Shown: positions 35,054-46,600 of the stretch, one piece after another | Position numbering within the stretch: the first letter of the stretch is position 1 | How the letters are laid out: each line of letters begins with the position of its first letter | Assembly (NCBI RefSeq): GCF_005116455.1 | Contig: NZ_SWBP01000001.1 | Location: forward strand, 372,001 to 436,000 | Length of the DNA stretch: 64,000 bases | Direction of reading: 5' to 3' | From: Pedobacter cryophilus | Lineage (GTDB): Bacteria; Bacteroidota; Bacteroidia; Sphingobacteriales; Sphingobacteriaceae | Position numbers and translations under genes: made by a program | The notes under the pieces: generated by a model | Database searches by the model: none | The model's input: the letters and a program-made list of their open reading frames with translations, nothing else | Told to the model about the DNA's origin: nothing

Positions 35054-36508
35054 TCAATTGATTCCTTCAATGGCTTCTATTTTAATTAAATTCTTTATTT
35101 TTTTAATGGAGAACAACCTCAATAATAATGTATAAGAAAGAGCTAAGATGAGATAAATTGCTAAGCCTAATAACCAATTAAAGTTTGTAAAAGTTAAAAT
35201 ATAACCAGTGCCTAATAACAGACCTATAAGAGCACTCATTTTAAATACTGTATTTAAATTTATTGCAGATTTAAAGTATCGATAATAATATAAAAAATAT
35301 AACAAACCCACCCAAAATAGAGATATTAAGGTGCTAATTGCAGCTCCAAGCGCCTGGTGTTTTGGAATTAAAAAAAGATTGATAAAAAAGTTAAGCAGCA
35401 AGCCCGAAGCAGAAATTAAATTCAAAACCTTTAAGTTTTGATTAGCTGTAAGCACTGTACTAAAAATATAAAACAGCACAACTAAAGGACTGCTAAACAT
35501 TAATACCCCAAAAATTTGTGCTAAATAAACGCTACTTTTTGTTCCATAAATAAAAAACATCAGCTCGGTTTTGTAAAACCAACAAGCAAAAGCAATAATA
35601 ATTGATAAACTAAATAAAACTTCAAAACTCACATTTACCAGTTTGGAAATGTCCTTTTTTAGGGCTAAATATTGGCTTACAACCGGATAAAATAAAGAAG
35701 CAAATAAAATAGGCAACATATTAGAAGCATCTAATAAGCGATAAGCAGCCGCGTAAATACCCGTCTCTAATTGTCCGTTAATCAACATTTTATCTAGCAT
35801 AATGGTATCTATTTTATTGTAAGCCAAAACCAAGAAAGTGAACAAGGCAAAAGGTGCTACTTTTTTTAACACAGAAAACTCTGGCTTAAAATCTCTAAAA
35901 TCAAAAAGCACAATTCCTTTGCTTTTGAGTACAAAAAAACAAAGCACAATACTTATCAAAATCGCAATAACCTGACTTACCGCAAAAAAGTAAATGCTAC
36001 TCATAAAATCTGTTTTTAGATAAAGAAAAGGCAAAAACAGGGCAATTAACAGTGTTTTATCAAAAACAGAAAAGAAGGTTTCTAAATTAAATAATTGATG
36101 CGCTTTTAAATATCCTCTCAAATAAATTAAGAACGACCATAAAAAGTGATACACACTTAATAGTAGTAAAAGCTCAAAATAATCATCGCGGTAGCCCATT
36201 AAATAACCTAAACTTAGGGCTATAAAAAAGAAAGCAAATGATAAAAAGAGCTTTAAAAAAAACAGACTAGAATAATGATCGGTGTTTATTTTATCAATAG
36301 ATAAGGAGTGGATAAGGTAATTACTGAGGCCAGGATCTGAAATTGCACTTAAAATAAAAGTGAAATTAAAAAGGCTGTAATAAAGTCCGTATTCGGCAAA
36401 GCCAACGCTAATTTGCACTCCTCTTTCTACCCCAAAAATCCAGATTAATTTAATGATTAAATTAACCAACACTAAAACAACTACCTGACTTGCAAATTTT
36501 TTAGACAT
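35054..36508 (-). CDS. Wzx-type polysaccharide flippase
   Basis: A 484-residue polytopic protein with about 14 hydrophobic helices and the N-terminal pattern SKKFASQVVVLVLVNLIIKLIW of the PST/MATE superfamily. It should flip undecaprenyl-linked repeat units. Together with Wzz and the Wzy_C protein downstream it gives the core of a Wzx/Wzy system on the minus strand. Divergent from the glycosyltransferase at 36604. Confidence 0.88.
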   Translation of the reverse strand: MSKKFASQVVVLVLVNLIIKLIWIFGVERGVQISVGFAEYGLYYSLFNFTFILSAISDPGLSNYLIHSLSIDKINTDHYSSLFFLKLFLSFAFFFIALSLGYLMGYRDDYFELLLLLSVYHFLWSFLIYLRGYLKAHQLFNLETFFSVFDKTLLIALFLPFLYLKTDFMSSIYFFAVSQVIAILISIVLCFFVLKSKGIVLFDFRDFKPEFSVLKKVAPFALFTFLVLAYNKIDTIMLDKMLINGQLETGIYAAAYRLLDASNMLPILFASLFYPVVSQYLALKKDISKLVNVSFEVLFSLSIIIAFACWFYKTELMFFIYGTKSSVYLAQIFGVLMFSSPLVVLFYIFSTVLTANQNLKVLNLISASGLLLNFFINLFLIPKHQALGAAISTLISLFWVGLLYFLYYYRYFKSAINLNTVFKMSALIGLLLGTGYILTFTNFNWLLGLAIYLILALSYTLLLRLFSIKKIKNLIKIEAIEGIN

Positions 36509-36603
36509 ATAATTTCTTCAGCAAAATAAATGTTTAAAAGCTAAGCCGCAATTTTATTATGGCAAGGCTTTATTTAACTTAGCGATACCTAAACCAAAAT
36601 AAG

Positions 36604-37731
36604 GTGATTATAGCCGTTAACACTCGTTTATTACAAAAAAACAATTTAGAAGGAATTGGAAGATTTACTTTTGAAACCTTTAAAAGAATGGTGCTTAACC
36701 ATCCTGAAGTTGATTTTATTTTTTGTTTTGATAGAAAGTTTGACGCCTCCTTTATTTTTGCTTCAAATGTAAAACCGCTCATTATTTATCCCCAGGCAAG
36801 GCATCCATTTTTATATTATTTATGGTTTGAGTATGCTTTACCAAACGCTTTAAAACCATATAAAGTTGATGTTTTACTATCTCCTGATGGCTTTATTCCC
36901 CTAAAATCTAATATCAAAACACTTGCTGTAATTCATGATATTGCTTTTGAGCATGATGCAAACGGTGTAGATTGGCTCACTCAAACATATTATAAACATT
37001 ATTTTCCAAAATTTGCTAAAAAAGCAAATAGAATAGCCACGGTTTCTACCTTTAGTAAGCAAGATATCATTAAAACTTATGGCATTAATGAAAGCAAAAT
37101 TGATGTAGTATATAACGGTGTTTCAGCTGTTTTTAAAGCACTTTCTTTACCAGAAAAAGAGCAAGTGAAAGTGAAAATCACCAATGGGAAACCTTATTTT
37201 GTATATACGGGATCTATTCATCCTCGTAAAAATATCATCACCTTATTAAAAGCTTTTGAAGCGCTAAAAAAACAACATCAAGTCCAACATCAATTGGTTT
37301 TAGTGGGCAGAAAAGCTTGGAAAAACAAAGAGTTAGAACAATTTTTATCGCAAATGACGTTTAAAAATGAGGTGATCTTTACAGGAAAATTGAGTGATGA
37401 AGAATTAAGTAAGGTTTTGGCTTCCGCCGATGTTGCCGTTTATCCTTCTACCTTTGAGGGATTTGGATTGCCCGTTATTGAAGCTTTTGCTTGTGGTGTT
37501 CCTATCATTACTTCTAAAAACACAGCAATGGAAGAAATTGCAAAAGGAGCAGCCCATTTATTTAATCCTTTAGATGATGATGAACTAAAAAACTTACTAT
37601 TCAACTTGATTACTCATCCATTTAAAACAGAAGAAAAAATTAAACTTGGTTTTAAGGTTGCACAAAGTTATACTTGGGATGGTGTAGCCGAAAAACTTTG
37701 GACATCTTTAATAAAAACGACAACATGTTAG
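36604..37731 (+). CDS. Glycosyltransferase, family 4
   Basis: The 375-residue GT-B enzyme has the donor-binding half with [16 protein letters not shown] and the ExxxxxxxE motif [18 protein letters not shown] (two catalytic-site glutamates), typical of GT4. It starts with GTG at 36604 and the frame begins [21 protein letters not shown], the standard amino terminus. Likely involved in the lipid-linked oligosaccharide for the neighbouring Wzx/Wzy system. Its stop overlaps rnhB by 7 nt. Confidence 0.9.
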   Translation: MIIAVNTRLLQKNNLEGIGRFTFETFKRMVLNHPEVDFIFCFDRKFDASFIFASNVKPLIIYPQARHPFLYYLWFEYALPNALKPYKVDVLLSPDGFIPLKSNIKTLAVIHDIAFEHDANGVDWLTQTYYKHYFPKFAKKANRIATVSTFSKQDIIKTYGINESKIDVVYNGVSAVFKALSLPEKEQVKVKITNGKPYFVYTGSIHPRKNIITLLKAFEALKKQHQVQHQLVLVGRKAWKNKELEQFLSQMTFKNEVIFTGKLSDEELSKVLASADVAVYPSTFEGFGLPVIEAFACGVPIITSKNTAMEEIAKGAAHLFNPLDDDELKNLLFNLITHPFKTEEKIKLGFKVAQSYTWDGVAEKLWTSLIKTTTC

Positions 37732-38321
37732 CATCATTTTATCAGCAAGAATTTATAGAAGCAGGTTGTGACGAAGCTGGAAGAGGTTGCCTAGCTGGAC
37801 CCGTTTTTGCTGCGGCTGTAATTTTACCAGCAGATTTTTATCATCCACTGTTAAATGATTCTAAGCAAATTAAAGAGAAAGACAGGTTCACATTAAGGGA
37901 TGAGATAGAAAAAACAGCTATCGCTTTTGCCGTGGCCATGGTTGATCATCAAGAAATTGATAAAATAAATATATTAAATGCCTCTTTTTTAGCCATGCAT
38001 AGGGCAATTGATCAATTATCCCTAAAACCAAAATTCTTAATTATTGATGGTAACAGATTTAATGCCTATCCCAATATTAAACATCATTGTATTGTAGAAG
38101 GAGATTGCAAATATTTTTCTATCGCAGCAGCTTCAATTTTAGCTAAAACTTATAGAGATGAATTTATGGAAAACCTACATCAGGAATATCCTATTTATAA
38201 TTGGAATACCAACAAAGGTTACCCAACAATACATCATAGAAATGCGGTTTTAAACCACGGTTTTAGTCCTTACCACCGAAAAACTTTTCGTGTTACTGCC
38301 CCACAACTATCCATTTTTTAG
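37725..38321 (+). CDS. rnhB: Ribonuclease HII
   Basis: Cleaves RNA in RNA-DNA hybrids and removes misincorporated ribonucleotides. Motifs: [21 protein letters not shown] (Asp and Glu of the active site), [16 protein letters not shown] (third Asp) and [17 protein letters not shown]. The frame is open from 37674, but the ATG at 37725 leaves 198 residues, the usual length, and the 17 extra residues would lie deep inside the glycosyltransferase gene. The 7-nt overlap suggests coupling. Confidence 0.94.
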   Translation: MLASFYQQEFIEAGCDEAGRGCLAGPVFAAAVILPADFYHPLLNDSKQIKEKDRFTLRDEIEKTAIAFAVAMVDHQEIDKINILNASFLAMHRAIDQLSLKPKFLIIDGNRFNAYPNIKHHCIVEGDCKYFSIAAASILAKTYRDEFMENLHQEYPIYNWNTNKGYPTIHHRNAVLNHGFSPYHRKTFRVTAPQLSIF

Positions 38322-38333
38322 TAATTTGCATTT

Positions 38334-39539
38334 ATGCGTGTATTGCTAGTTACAAACCGAGTTCCTTTCCCTGCCGATGGTGGTTATGCCATTGTGGTAC
38401 ACCATACCATTAAGGCTTTAGTTGACTTAGGTTGCGAGGTAACTTTGTTTAGTTTAAATACCACCAAGCACTTTGTTAAGGTAAAAGATATTAAAGACCC
38501 GCTATTTAAAAGCATCAAATTTGTTCAGTATAAAATAGATAACAGGGTAAAAGCTAAAGATGCTTTTCTCAATCTATTTTCAGATCAATCTTACAATATC
38601 AGTAGGTTTTATGATGCTGGCTGTGCCAGTAAATTGGGTCATCTTTTAAGAAGCAACACCTTTGATATTGTACAGTTTGAGGGCTTACAAGTTACGCCGT
38701 ATTTAGAAGTAGTAAAAGCAAATACCACCGCAAAACTTATTTATAGAGCCCATAATATTGAACACCAAATTTGGAAACGCTTAACCACCAAAGAAAACTT
38801 CTTCATCAGAAAAATATATTACAACATTTTAAGCAAAAGATTACAACGTTTTGAATTCAAAATCTTAAATAGTTTTGATGCCTTAATAGCCATTAGCTTT
38901 GTAGATGAACACTTTTTTAAAAGCATTTGTAGTATTCCGGTTCATACTTTTCCGGTAGCTTTAAATCTCGAAAATTACAGTAATAACTTTCGCTTATCGC
39001 CAAACAAAAGCGTAGGCTATATTGGATCAATGGATTGGCGCCCAAACATAGAAGGATTAGAGTGGTTTTTAGATACCGTATGGCCTTCTATAAGGCAATT
39101 AGACTCTGGCATTACCTTCCATTTGGCGGGTAAAAATATCCCAAAACAATTTAAAATAATGGGCGATGAATCTTTTATTATGGAAGGTGAAGTAGAAAAT
39201 GCGACCGAATTTATAAGCAGGCAACATGTGCTCATTGTGCCCTTACTATCTGGCAGCGGCATGAGGGTTAAAATTATTGAAGCCATGGCTTTAGGTAAAT
39301 GTATCATTGCCACCTCTATTGCTGCCGAAGGCATTAATTATCATCATGATAAAAACATATTAATTGCTGATAAAGCTGATGACTTTTACAAGCAAATATT
39401 ACGCTGTTTTACCGATAAAACTTTAATTACTAAAATTGGTGAAGGCGCCCGTAAGCTGGCCGAAAAAAATCACGACAATGCTAAACTCAGTAAATCTTTA
39501 CTAAAAGTTTACCAAGAACTTTGCGAACCCAAAGGGTGA
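38334..39539 (+). CDS. Glycosyltransferase, family 4
   Basis: A 401-residue GT-B protein: N-terminal half with TNRVPFPADGGYAIVVHHTIKAL, acceptor-binding, and C-terminal half with GYIGSMDWRPNIEGLEWF and the catalytic Glu pair in VKIIEAMALGKCIIAT. This subtype is common in LPS and capsule clusters and is related to WlbH/Stp1-type transferases. It starts 12 bp after rnhB. Confidence 0.88.
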   Translation: MRVLLVTNRVPFPADGGYAIVVHHTIKALVDLGCEVTLFSLNTTKHFVKVKDIKDPLFKSIKFVQYKIDNRVKAKDAFLNLFSDQSYNISRFYDAGCASKLGHLLRSNTFDIVQFEGLQVTPYLEVVKANTTAKLIYRAHNIEHQIWKRLTTKENFFIRKIYYNILSKRLQRFEFKILNSFDALIAISFVDEHFFKSICSIPVHTFPVALNLENYSNNFRLSPNKSVGYIGSMDWRPNIEGLEWFLDTVWPSIRQLDSGITFHLAGKNIPKQFKIMGDESFIMEGEVENATEFISRQHVLIVPLLSGSGMRVKIIEAMALGKCIIATSIAAEGINYHHDKNILIADKADDFYKQILRCFTDKTLITKIGEGARKLAEKNHDNAKLSKSLLKVYQELCEPKG

Positions 39540-39615
39540 AAATTTTTATTAATTTCGCCTTTTAAAATTTAAATTTTTAATCGGCCTTATGGGCCATTTA
39601 CTTCCTTTAAATAAG

Positions 39616-40701
39616 ATGAAAAATACCGCTTTAACAGACAAACACATTGCCCTTGGCGCTAAAATGGTGCCTTTTGCAGGATACAATATGCCGGTTTTAT
39701 ATGCCGGAATTAATGCAGAACATGAAACGGTAAGAACAGCTGTTGGTGTTTTTGATGTAAGCCACATGGGCGAATTTATTTTAAAAGGCGAAAAAGCTTT
39801 AGACCTTATTCAACAAGTAATTTCTAATGATGCCTCCAAACTTTTTGATGGCAAAATTCAATACGCTTATCTTCCTAATTTAACCGGAGGAATAGTGGAC
39901 GATTTACTGGTTTACCGCATAGACGAAAAAACTTATATGTTGGTGGTAAATGCATCAAACATAGAAAAAGACTGGGACTGGATTAGTCAATTTAATACCT
40001 ACGGAGTAGATATGAATAACATTTCAGATCGCACTTCTTTGTTGGCCGTTCAAGGTCCAAAAGCTACTGAAGCTTTACAAAGTTTAACGGCTGTAAATCT
40101 TTCTGAAATGGAATATTACACTTTTAAGAAAGGAACTTTTGCTGGCGTAGAAAACGTTTTAATTTCGGCTACAGGTTACACTGGCGCTGGTGGCTTTGAA
40201 ATTTATTTTGATAACGCCCATGCTGATGTAATTTGGGATGCTATTTTTAAAGCAGGAGAACCTTATGGCATTAAGCCGATAGGTTTGGGCGCAAGAGATA
40301 CCTTACGTTTAGAAATGGGATTTTGCCTTTACGGAAACGATATTGACGATAGCACCTCGCCAATGGAAGCCGGCTTGGGCTGGGTAACCAAGTTCACCAA
40401 AGAATTTAACAATTCAGCTGCCTTATTAGAACAAAAACAAAACGGAGTAGCTAAAAAACTAGTTGGTTTTGAAATGGTAGAAAGAGGCATTCCTCGCCAT
40501 GATTATGAAATTGTTGATGCAGATGGAAACATCATTGGAAAAGTAACATCAGGCACTCAATCGCCATCCTTACAAAAAGCCATTGGCTTGGGTTATGTTC
40601 ACACTTCATTTGCCAAAGAAGGCGATGAGATTTTCATCAAAATTCGTGAGAACAAAGTGAAAGCAAAAGTGGTAAAATTCCCATTCTACAAAAATAAATA
40701 A
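39616..40701 (+). CDS. gcvT: Aminomethyltransferase (glycine cleavage T protein)
   Basis: Transfers the methylene of aminomethyl-lipoyl GcvH to tetrahydrofolate. The product starts [29 protein letters not shown] at 39616; an upstream in-frame ATG at 39589 adds nine residues absent from the family, so the later start is preferred. Motifs are DVSHMGEF, the folate-binding region with the catalytic Asp in [16 protein letters not shown], and [15 protein letters not shown]. The stop TAA and the next ATG share one base (TAATG), so gcvT and the ComB-like gene are translationally coupled. Confidence 0.93.
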   Translation: MKNTALTDKHIALGAKMVPFAGYNMPVLYAGINAEHETVRTAVGVFDVSHMGEFILKGEKALDLIQQVISNDASKLFDGKIQYAYLPNLTGGIVDDLLVYRIDEKTYMLVVNASNIEKDWDWISQFNTYGVDMNNISDRTSLLAVQGPKATEALQSLTAVNLSEMEYYTFKKGTFAGVENVLISATGYTGAGGFEIYFDNAHADVIWDAIFKAGEPYGIKPIGLGARDTLRLEMGFCLYGNDIDDSTSPMEAGLGWVTKFTKEFNNSAALLEQKQNGVAKKLVGFEMVERGIPRHDYEIVDADGNIIGKVTSGTQSPSLQKAIGLGYVHTSFAKEGDEIFIKIRENKVKAKVVKFPFYKNK

Positions 40702-41423
40702 TGGATAAAAGAAAAATTGAAGTTTGCTTCACCCCTGCCCTTTTGCCCATTTATGATATTAGCAATGCCATTGTAGTGGTGATAGATATTTTTAGAGCCA
40801 CCTCTTCTATTTGTTACGGTATAGAAAACGGTGCGGCAGCAATTATCCCCGTTGCCACAGTAGAAGAATGTAAAAGCTATGAAATTGATGGCTTTTTATT
40901 GGCTGCTGAGCGAGATGGAAAAGTGGTAGAAGGATTTGATTTTGGCAATTCTCCTTTTGCTTACGCCGAGGATAAAGTAAAAGATAAAACCATTGTATTA
41001 ACTACCACCAATGGTACTTACGCCATTGACGAATCCAAAAAAACTGCCTTTCAAGTCATTATTGGTTCTTTTCTAAATTTAGACGCCATTTGTAATTACT
41101 TAAAATCACAAGATAAAGATGTGTTTTTATTATGTGCCGGTTGGAAAAACAAATTCAATTTAGAAGATACTTTATTTGCTGGTGCTGTAGTTCATCATCT
41201 TAAAAATGAAGATTATTATTTAGACGATTCTAGCATATCTGCTGATGATTTATACAACATTGCAAAACACGATTTAGAGGCTTATACCGCTAAAACTTCT
41301 CACAGCGAAAGATTAAAAAAATTAGGAATTGAAGAAGATATAAAGTTTTGCCTCAACGTAAATATCGCTACCACTATTCCGGTTTTAGAAGGTAATAAAT
41401 TGGTAAAGTTGATTTTAAACTAA
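40701..41423 (+). CDS. 2-phosphosulfolactate phosphatase family (ComB-like)
   Basis: A 240-residue member of the ComB family: VVVIDIFRATSSICYGIENGAA, FDFGNSPFAY and TTTNGT are the family active-site motifs. In methanogens ComB acts in coenzyme M synthesis; here, as in many bacteria, the true substrate is unknown. Coupled to gcvT by overlapping stop/start. Confidence 0.88.
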   Translation: MDKRKIEVCFTPALLPIYDISNAIVVVIDIFRATSSICYGIENGAAAIIPVATVEECKSYEIDGFLLAAERDGKVVEGFDFGNSPFAYAEDKVKDKTIVLTTTNGTYAIDESKKTAFQVIIGSFLNLDAICNYLKSQDKDVFLLCAGWKNKFNLEDTLFAGAVVHHLKNEDYYLDDSSISADDLYNIAKHDLEAYTAKTSHSERLKKLGIEEDIKFCLNVNIATTIPVLEGNKLVKLILN

Positions 41424-41576
41424 ATTGATATTAACACTCAAAAAAAACCAATCAAATCTATTTTTACAACCAAATCTTTACAAATAAGAAGCTTCAAAAA
41501 AACTACATTTGGTTTGCAATAATCGAATAAATTAAGATTTGCATAACCAATCATCAACATTTAAAATAAAGATTAA

Positions 41577-43157
41577 ATGAAAAAACTATTCATTATTACC
41601 AGTTTAATGGCTTTTACCCTTGCGACCCAAGCACAGGATAAAAAAGCAATGAAATACGCTAAAACAATTACCAGTAAAGATGCTACAGAAATTTTAACCA
41701 TTCTTGCTGGCGATGATTATGAAGGCAGAGAAACCGGTAAAGCTGGCGCTAACAAAGCGGCTCAATATATAAAAGAGAAATTTCAAAGTTTTGGTTTAAC
41801 CGCCCCAGTAAATGGCGATTATTTTCAAATGTTAGACTTAAAAGAAAGAACTTTAGCACAAAAAAACGTGATAGCCAATGGCGAAACTTTAGAGTTTTTA
41901 AAAGATTATTACGTTTTACCCGGCAGTTTTGACGACACCAAAAAAACTTTCAAAAACTTTGTGTTTGTAGGTTACGGCATCACTTCTGATAAATACGATG
42001 ATCTAAGTAGCTTAAACTTAGAAGGTAAAATAGCGGTAGTTTTACCTGGCGAACCTTCTTTAAACGGAAAATCATTAATTAGCGGTACAGATAAAATGTC
42101 TGATTGGACCACCAGTCGCACCAAAAAAATCAATGCCTTAAAAGCAAAAAAACCAGCTGGAATTATCATTTTAAATGCTGATATGTCTAGAATGGCGGCC
42201 AATAAAGCATATTTTGATCGTCCATCTTTAGTTTTAGGCGAAGTGAAAACCGGAAATTTATTGACCGTTTATGCTAGTAAAATGGCTATTAATAAATTAA
42301 TGGCAAATTCTTCAAAATCAATTGATAGCCTATCGGCACAAATTAATAAAACTTTGCAACCAGCATCTTTTAGCTTCAACGCAAACTTGGATGTAGATTT
42401 ACAAAATAAAATGACTCCAGTAGAAGCCAAAAACGTTTTAGGCTTTCTAGAAGGTTCAGATCCTATCCTGAAAAAAGAAATTCTGGTGATTACAGCGCAT
42501 TATGACCATGTTGGCGTTGGCGATGATGGCGAAGTATTTAACGGTGCAGATGATGATGGATCTGGAACTACAGGTGTTTTAGAAATTGCTCAAGCTTTTA
42601 CAAAAGCTAAAAAAGCAGGAAAAGGACCCAAAAGAAGTATTCTTTTTATGACTGTGGTTGGAGAAGAAAAAGGCCTATTAGGTTCTGAATGGTATTCAGA
42701 TCATCCGGTTTATCCTTTAGAAAACACCATTACTAATTTAAATATTGATATGATTGGTAGGGTAGGCGATTTATATAAGGGTAAACAAGATTCGGCTAAT
42801 TATATTTATGTGATAGGTTCTGAAAAGTTAAGCTCTACCTTAAAGGTAATTAACGAGAAAAATAATAACACCTACACTAAAATGACTTTAGATTATAAGT
42901 TTGATGATCCGGCTGATACCGAAAGAATTTATTACCGTTCTGATCATTACAACTTTGCAAAGCACAACATTCCTATCATTTTTTATTTTAATGGTACGCA
43001 TGAAGATTATCACAAAAAAACCGACGAGGTAAAGAAGATTAATTTTCCTTTACTTACCAAAAGAACTCAGTTAGTATTTTATACCGCATGGGAAATTGCA
43101 AACATGGCCAACAAACCTGTTGTTGATAGACAAAATGATATGCCTAATAGCAGATAA
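41577..43157 (+). CDS. Secreted M28 family zinc peptidase
   Basis: The 526-residue protein has a Sec signal peptide (MKKLFIITSLMAFTLATQA, cleavage before QDKK), a protease-associated insert (about 115-240) and an M28 aminopeptidase domain. Zinc ligands are visible: His in ITAHYDHVG, bridging Asp in FNGADDDGSG, catalytic Glu-Glu in VVGEEKGLLGS, Asp in NIDMIGR and the last His in HEDYHKKTDE. Expected in periplasm or secreted. Followed by a strong terminator. Confidence 0.92.
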   Translation: MKKLFIITSLMAFTLATQAQDKKAMKYAKTITSKDATEILTILAGDDYEGRETGKAGANKAAQYIKEKFQSFGLTAPVNGDYFQMLDLKERTLAQKNVIANGETLEFLKDYYVLPGSFDDTKKTFKNFVFVGYGITSDKYDDLSSLNLEGKIAVVLPGEPSLNGKSLISGTDKMSDWTTSRTKKINALKAKKPAGIIILNADMSRMAANKAYFDRPSLVLGEVKTGNLLTVYASKMAINKLMANSSKSIDSLSAQINKTLQPASFSFNANLDVDLQNKMTPVEAKNVLGFLEGSDPILKKEILVITAHYDHVGVGDDGEVFNGADDDGSGTTGVLEIAQAFTKAKKAGKGPKRSILFMTVVGEEKGLLGSEWYSDHPVYPLENTITNLNIDMIGRVGDLYKGKQDSANYIYVIGSEKLSSTLKVINEKNNNTYTKMTLDYKFDDPADTERIYYRSDHYNFAKHNIPIIFYFNGTHEDYHKKTDEVKKINFPLLTKRTQLVFYTAWEIANMANKPVVDRQNDMPNSR

Positions 43158-43192
43158 ATAAACAACTTATTCCTAATAAACTCCATTTACAT

Positions 43193-43224
43193 AAAAAAGG
43201 CTTCGAAAATTCGAAGCCTTTTTT
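43193..43224 (+). terminator. Terminator after the M28 peptidase gene
   Basis: A perfect 14-bp stem (AAAAAAGGCTTCGA with its complement) with a 4-nt loop, ending in TTTTTT; functional on both strands. Confidence 0.9.
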
Positions 43225-43516
43225 GTTTTATACCAAAATTGACTATAAAATTTCTTAAATAAACCCTAAATAATCTTTATTTAATTTTTATAGCAGCCAA
43301 TTTTGAATCAAATTTCTATAAACACAATAATTAACACCATTTATTTACAAAATTTAGAGTTTAAACATCAATTAATGCCATTTTTAAACAATTTATTTTG
43401 TAAAAAACTACTTTATTATAAAATATACATCATTTGAAAATAAATATTTAATATAATTTTTATAGTTTTTATTAAATCAGTACAAAAATTGGCAAATAAT
43501 AGCTTATTTACTTACC

Positions 43517-43524
43517 TATATTTG
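43517..43524 (+). promoter_or_regulatory. Probable susC promoter -7 box
   Basis: TATATTTG, a perfect TAnnTTTG, lies 95 nt before the susC ATG. A TTG occurs upstream but at 25 nt, longer than ideal. The rest of the 43225-43619 gap is very A+T-rich, with no anti-sigma, sigma factor or regulator and no other structure I can support. Confidence 0.45.
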
Positions 43525-43619
43525 AAATAATAACAAAAATTAATGAAAAATTAACGCACTATTAACGTTTTAATTAAAAAATTCTAAATTTAAATTTCAA
43601 ATTTAATCAAAAACAACGC

Positions 43620-46600
43620 ATGACTAAAAAACTACTACTCATTTTGCTTCTTTTTGGTATTTATACTAAAAACTTAAAAGCACAAACCCGTATTATTACC
43701 GGAACAGTAACAGACAAAATGGACGGATCATCATTACCAGGTGTGGCCATAATGGTTGTTGGTTCTAATAATGGTATTCAAACTAGTGCTGACGGAAAAT
43801 TTTCATTAAAAGTTCCAACTGGTGCACAATCTTTAAAATTCACTTATGTAGGCTACTTGTCAAAAACATTAACTGTTACCGGAAATGTAATAAATGTTGC
43901 CCTTGAACAAGATTCTAAACAATTAAGCGAAATTGTGGTAACGGGCTATGGAACTCAAAGAAAAGCTGATAATGTAGGCTCGATAGCAAGAGTTTCTAGT
44001 AAAGAATTAGAAAACAAGCCAGTTCAAAGTTTTGATCAAGCTTTAGGAGGAAAAGCTGCCGGAGTTCAAATCACTATTCCAAATGGTGTATTAAACAACC
44101 CTCCAGTCATAAGAATTAGAGGTACAAACTCTATTTCTCTTAGCTCTTTTCCATTAATTGTGATTGACGGAATTGCCACTTTTACTGGGGATGCCAGCGG
44201 ATCTAGTGCTGCAGGTAATGCTTTAGCAAGTATCAATCCAAATGATATCGAATCAATTGACGTATTAAAGGATGCAGCAGCGGCTGCAATTTACGGAAGT
44301 AGAGCTGCAAATGGGGTATTGATAGTTACTACGAAGAAAGGTAAATCAGGCAAAGCAACTGTATCTTATGACGCTTGGGTAGGAAGTGTAAAACCACGAA
44401 ATTTAGAACCATTATTAGATGCCTTTCAATACACCGATTTAAAGAACGAAGCATTAAAAAACTTTGGAACTTATAACACTGGCCCTACTGGCACCAGAGC
44501 TTTTTTTGCTTTAACTAATGACGCAAGTGGGAATCCTATAAATACAAACTGGTATGATTATATCTACCGCGAAGGATTTTCTCATAGCAATACAGTTAGT
44601 ATTTCTGGTGGTAACGAAAGCACTTCGTATTATTTATCAGGTAATTTTACAGCCCAAGAGGGAATTATTGTAAAAAACGACTACAATAGAAAATCCGGAT
44701 TATTTAAAATTGATCATAAAGAAGGTAAAATGTTTTTATTGGGAGGTAAGATATCTTATACCAATCAAGAAAATTTAGCCGCTACTTCTTCAGGATCTTT
44801 GCCTGGAGAGGCTTTTGGAACTGGCGGATTAGGCAGACTAGCTATAGTAACAGCTCCCAATGTTGCGCCTTTAAATCCTGATGGATCATATAGTATTTTT
44901 AATGCAACTACCATTGGCAGAATGGGAAATGTTGGATCTGATGTAGGTTTTTATAACCCTTCAACCGTTATAGATTTAGATCGTTCTAATAACGAATTAA
45001 ACACGGTTCAATCTAACTTTTACCTTCAAGCTAATTTAACCCCCTGGTTAAATTTAAAGACAGTTTATGGTATTGATTATATTTTATCAGATAACGATGC
45101 GTTTTTCAACCCAATTAATGGTGGTTCTGCTGCCTCATTAGGTTCTGCTGCTAAAAGTTTGAATAAAAACAAAAGATGGGTTTGGACAAATACAGCTCAA
45201 GCTGATTATACTTTTTCAGAAAAGCATAATTTCTCTTTGTTATTAGGTAATGAACAACAAAGAAGTGAATCTGATGGTTTCAGTGGTAGCAGAACAACAT
45301 TATCAGATTTAGCTTTTGATAATTACGCTGCAGGATTTGCTACGCCAGCAACAGCAGGTGCCGTTGGAGAAAATTATCTAGTTTCATTCTTTAGCAGATT
45401 TAATTATGATTTTAATAAGAAATATTTTTTAACCGCTAATCTGCGTCAGGATGAATATTCTGCATTTGGAGCCAACAATAAAAAAGGAATATTTTATGGT
45501 GTTGGTATAGGTTGGGAAATTGCTCAAGAGAAATTTTGGACCAAAGCTGGCCTAGATAACCTATTTACCACTTTTAAAATTAGAGGAAGTTACGGTACAA
45601 TAGGAAACTTTAGTGGTTTAGGGAATCTTGCTTCTTATTCATTCTATGGAACAGGTTTATATGCAGGAGCATCTACTTTGGTTCCAACACAAACCGGTAA
45701 TGACCAAATTGGATGGGAAACTAGTGATAAATTAGATGTTGGTTTCAATTTTGGAATACTTAATGACAAGATCACTGTTGAGGCAGCTTATTACAAGAAT
45801 TCTTTAGGAGGCTTGATCTACAATGTCCCTCAAGTCCCATCAGCTGGTTTACCAAGTACTCCGCAGATCAATATTGCTTCTATGTATAATAAAGGGTATG
45901 AATTAACCGTAAACGCAGACCCTGTTAGAACTAATAATTTTAGTTGGAACACCTCATTAAACATTTCATTTAATGAAAATAAAATCACTTCTTTATCACA
46001 AGGTATAGATCAGTTTTTAACCACAACATCTGGATTAGAATCTGCGAGTATTTCGAGAGTAGGAAGCTCATTAGGGATGATCTATGCAGTTCCTACAGCA
46101 GGGGTTGATCCTGCAACAGGCAGAAGAATATTCATTGAAAAAGCTACAGGAAAAAAAGTTCTTTATAGCCATAATATCACAACAAGTGGTTTCTTAAGGT
46201 GGAGTTATGAAGACGGTACTGCCGCACCAGTTATCTCAATAAATGATGCTCAAGTTGCAGGAAATACACAACCGAAATTTGTTGGAGGTTTTTCAAATAA
46301 TTTTAGATATAAGAAATTTGATTTAACTACAACCTTAACATACCAGTTAGGCTTCTCAATCTATTATGGAACCAATGCTGGTTTAAGAGATCAACGTTTT
46401 TGGAATAATTCAACAGATATGTTGAGAAGATGGACTACTCCTGGTCAAATCACAGATATTCCAAAATTAAATTTTACAGACAACGTATCTAATGGCTCTT
46501 CTTTTCCAATTGATGTAAATATATACAAAGGAGATTTTGTGAAATTGAGGAATATTAGTTTAGGCTATACTTTGCCAACCCAGTTCTTAAGTAAGGCGAA

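Noticed and set aside
37674-37724. rnhB start at 37674
   Set aside because: Lies inside the glycosyltransferase frame and adds residues not in RNase HII; ATG 37725 fits.
39540-39615. Glycine riboswitch before gcvT
   Set aside because: The gap is only 76 bp, A+T-rich, and no paired aptamer is possible.
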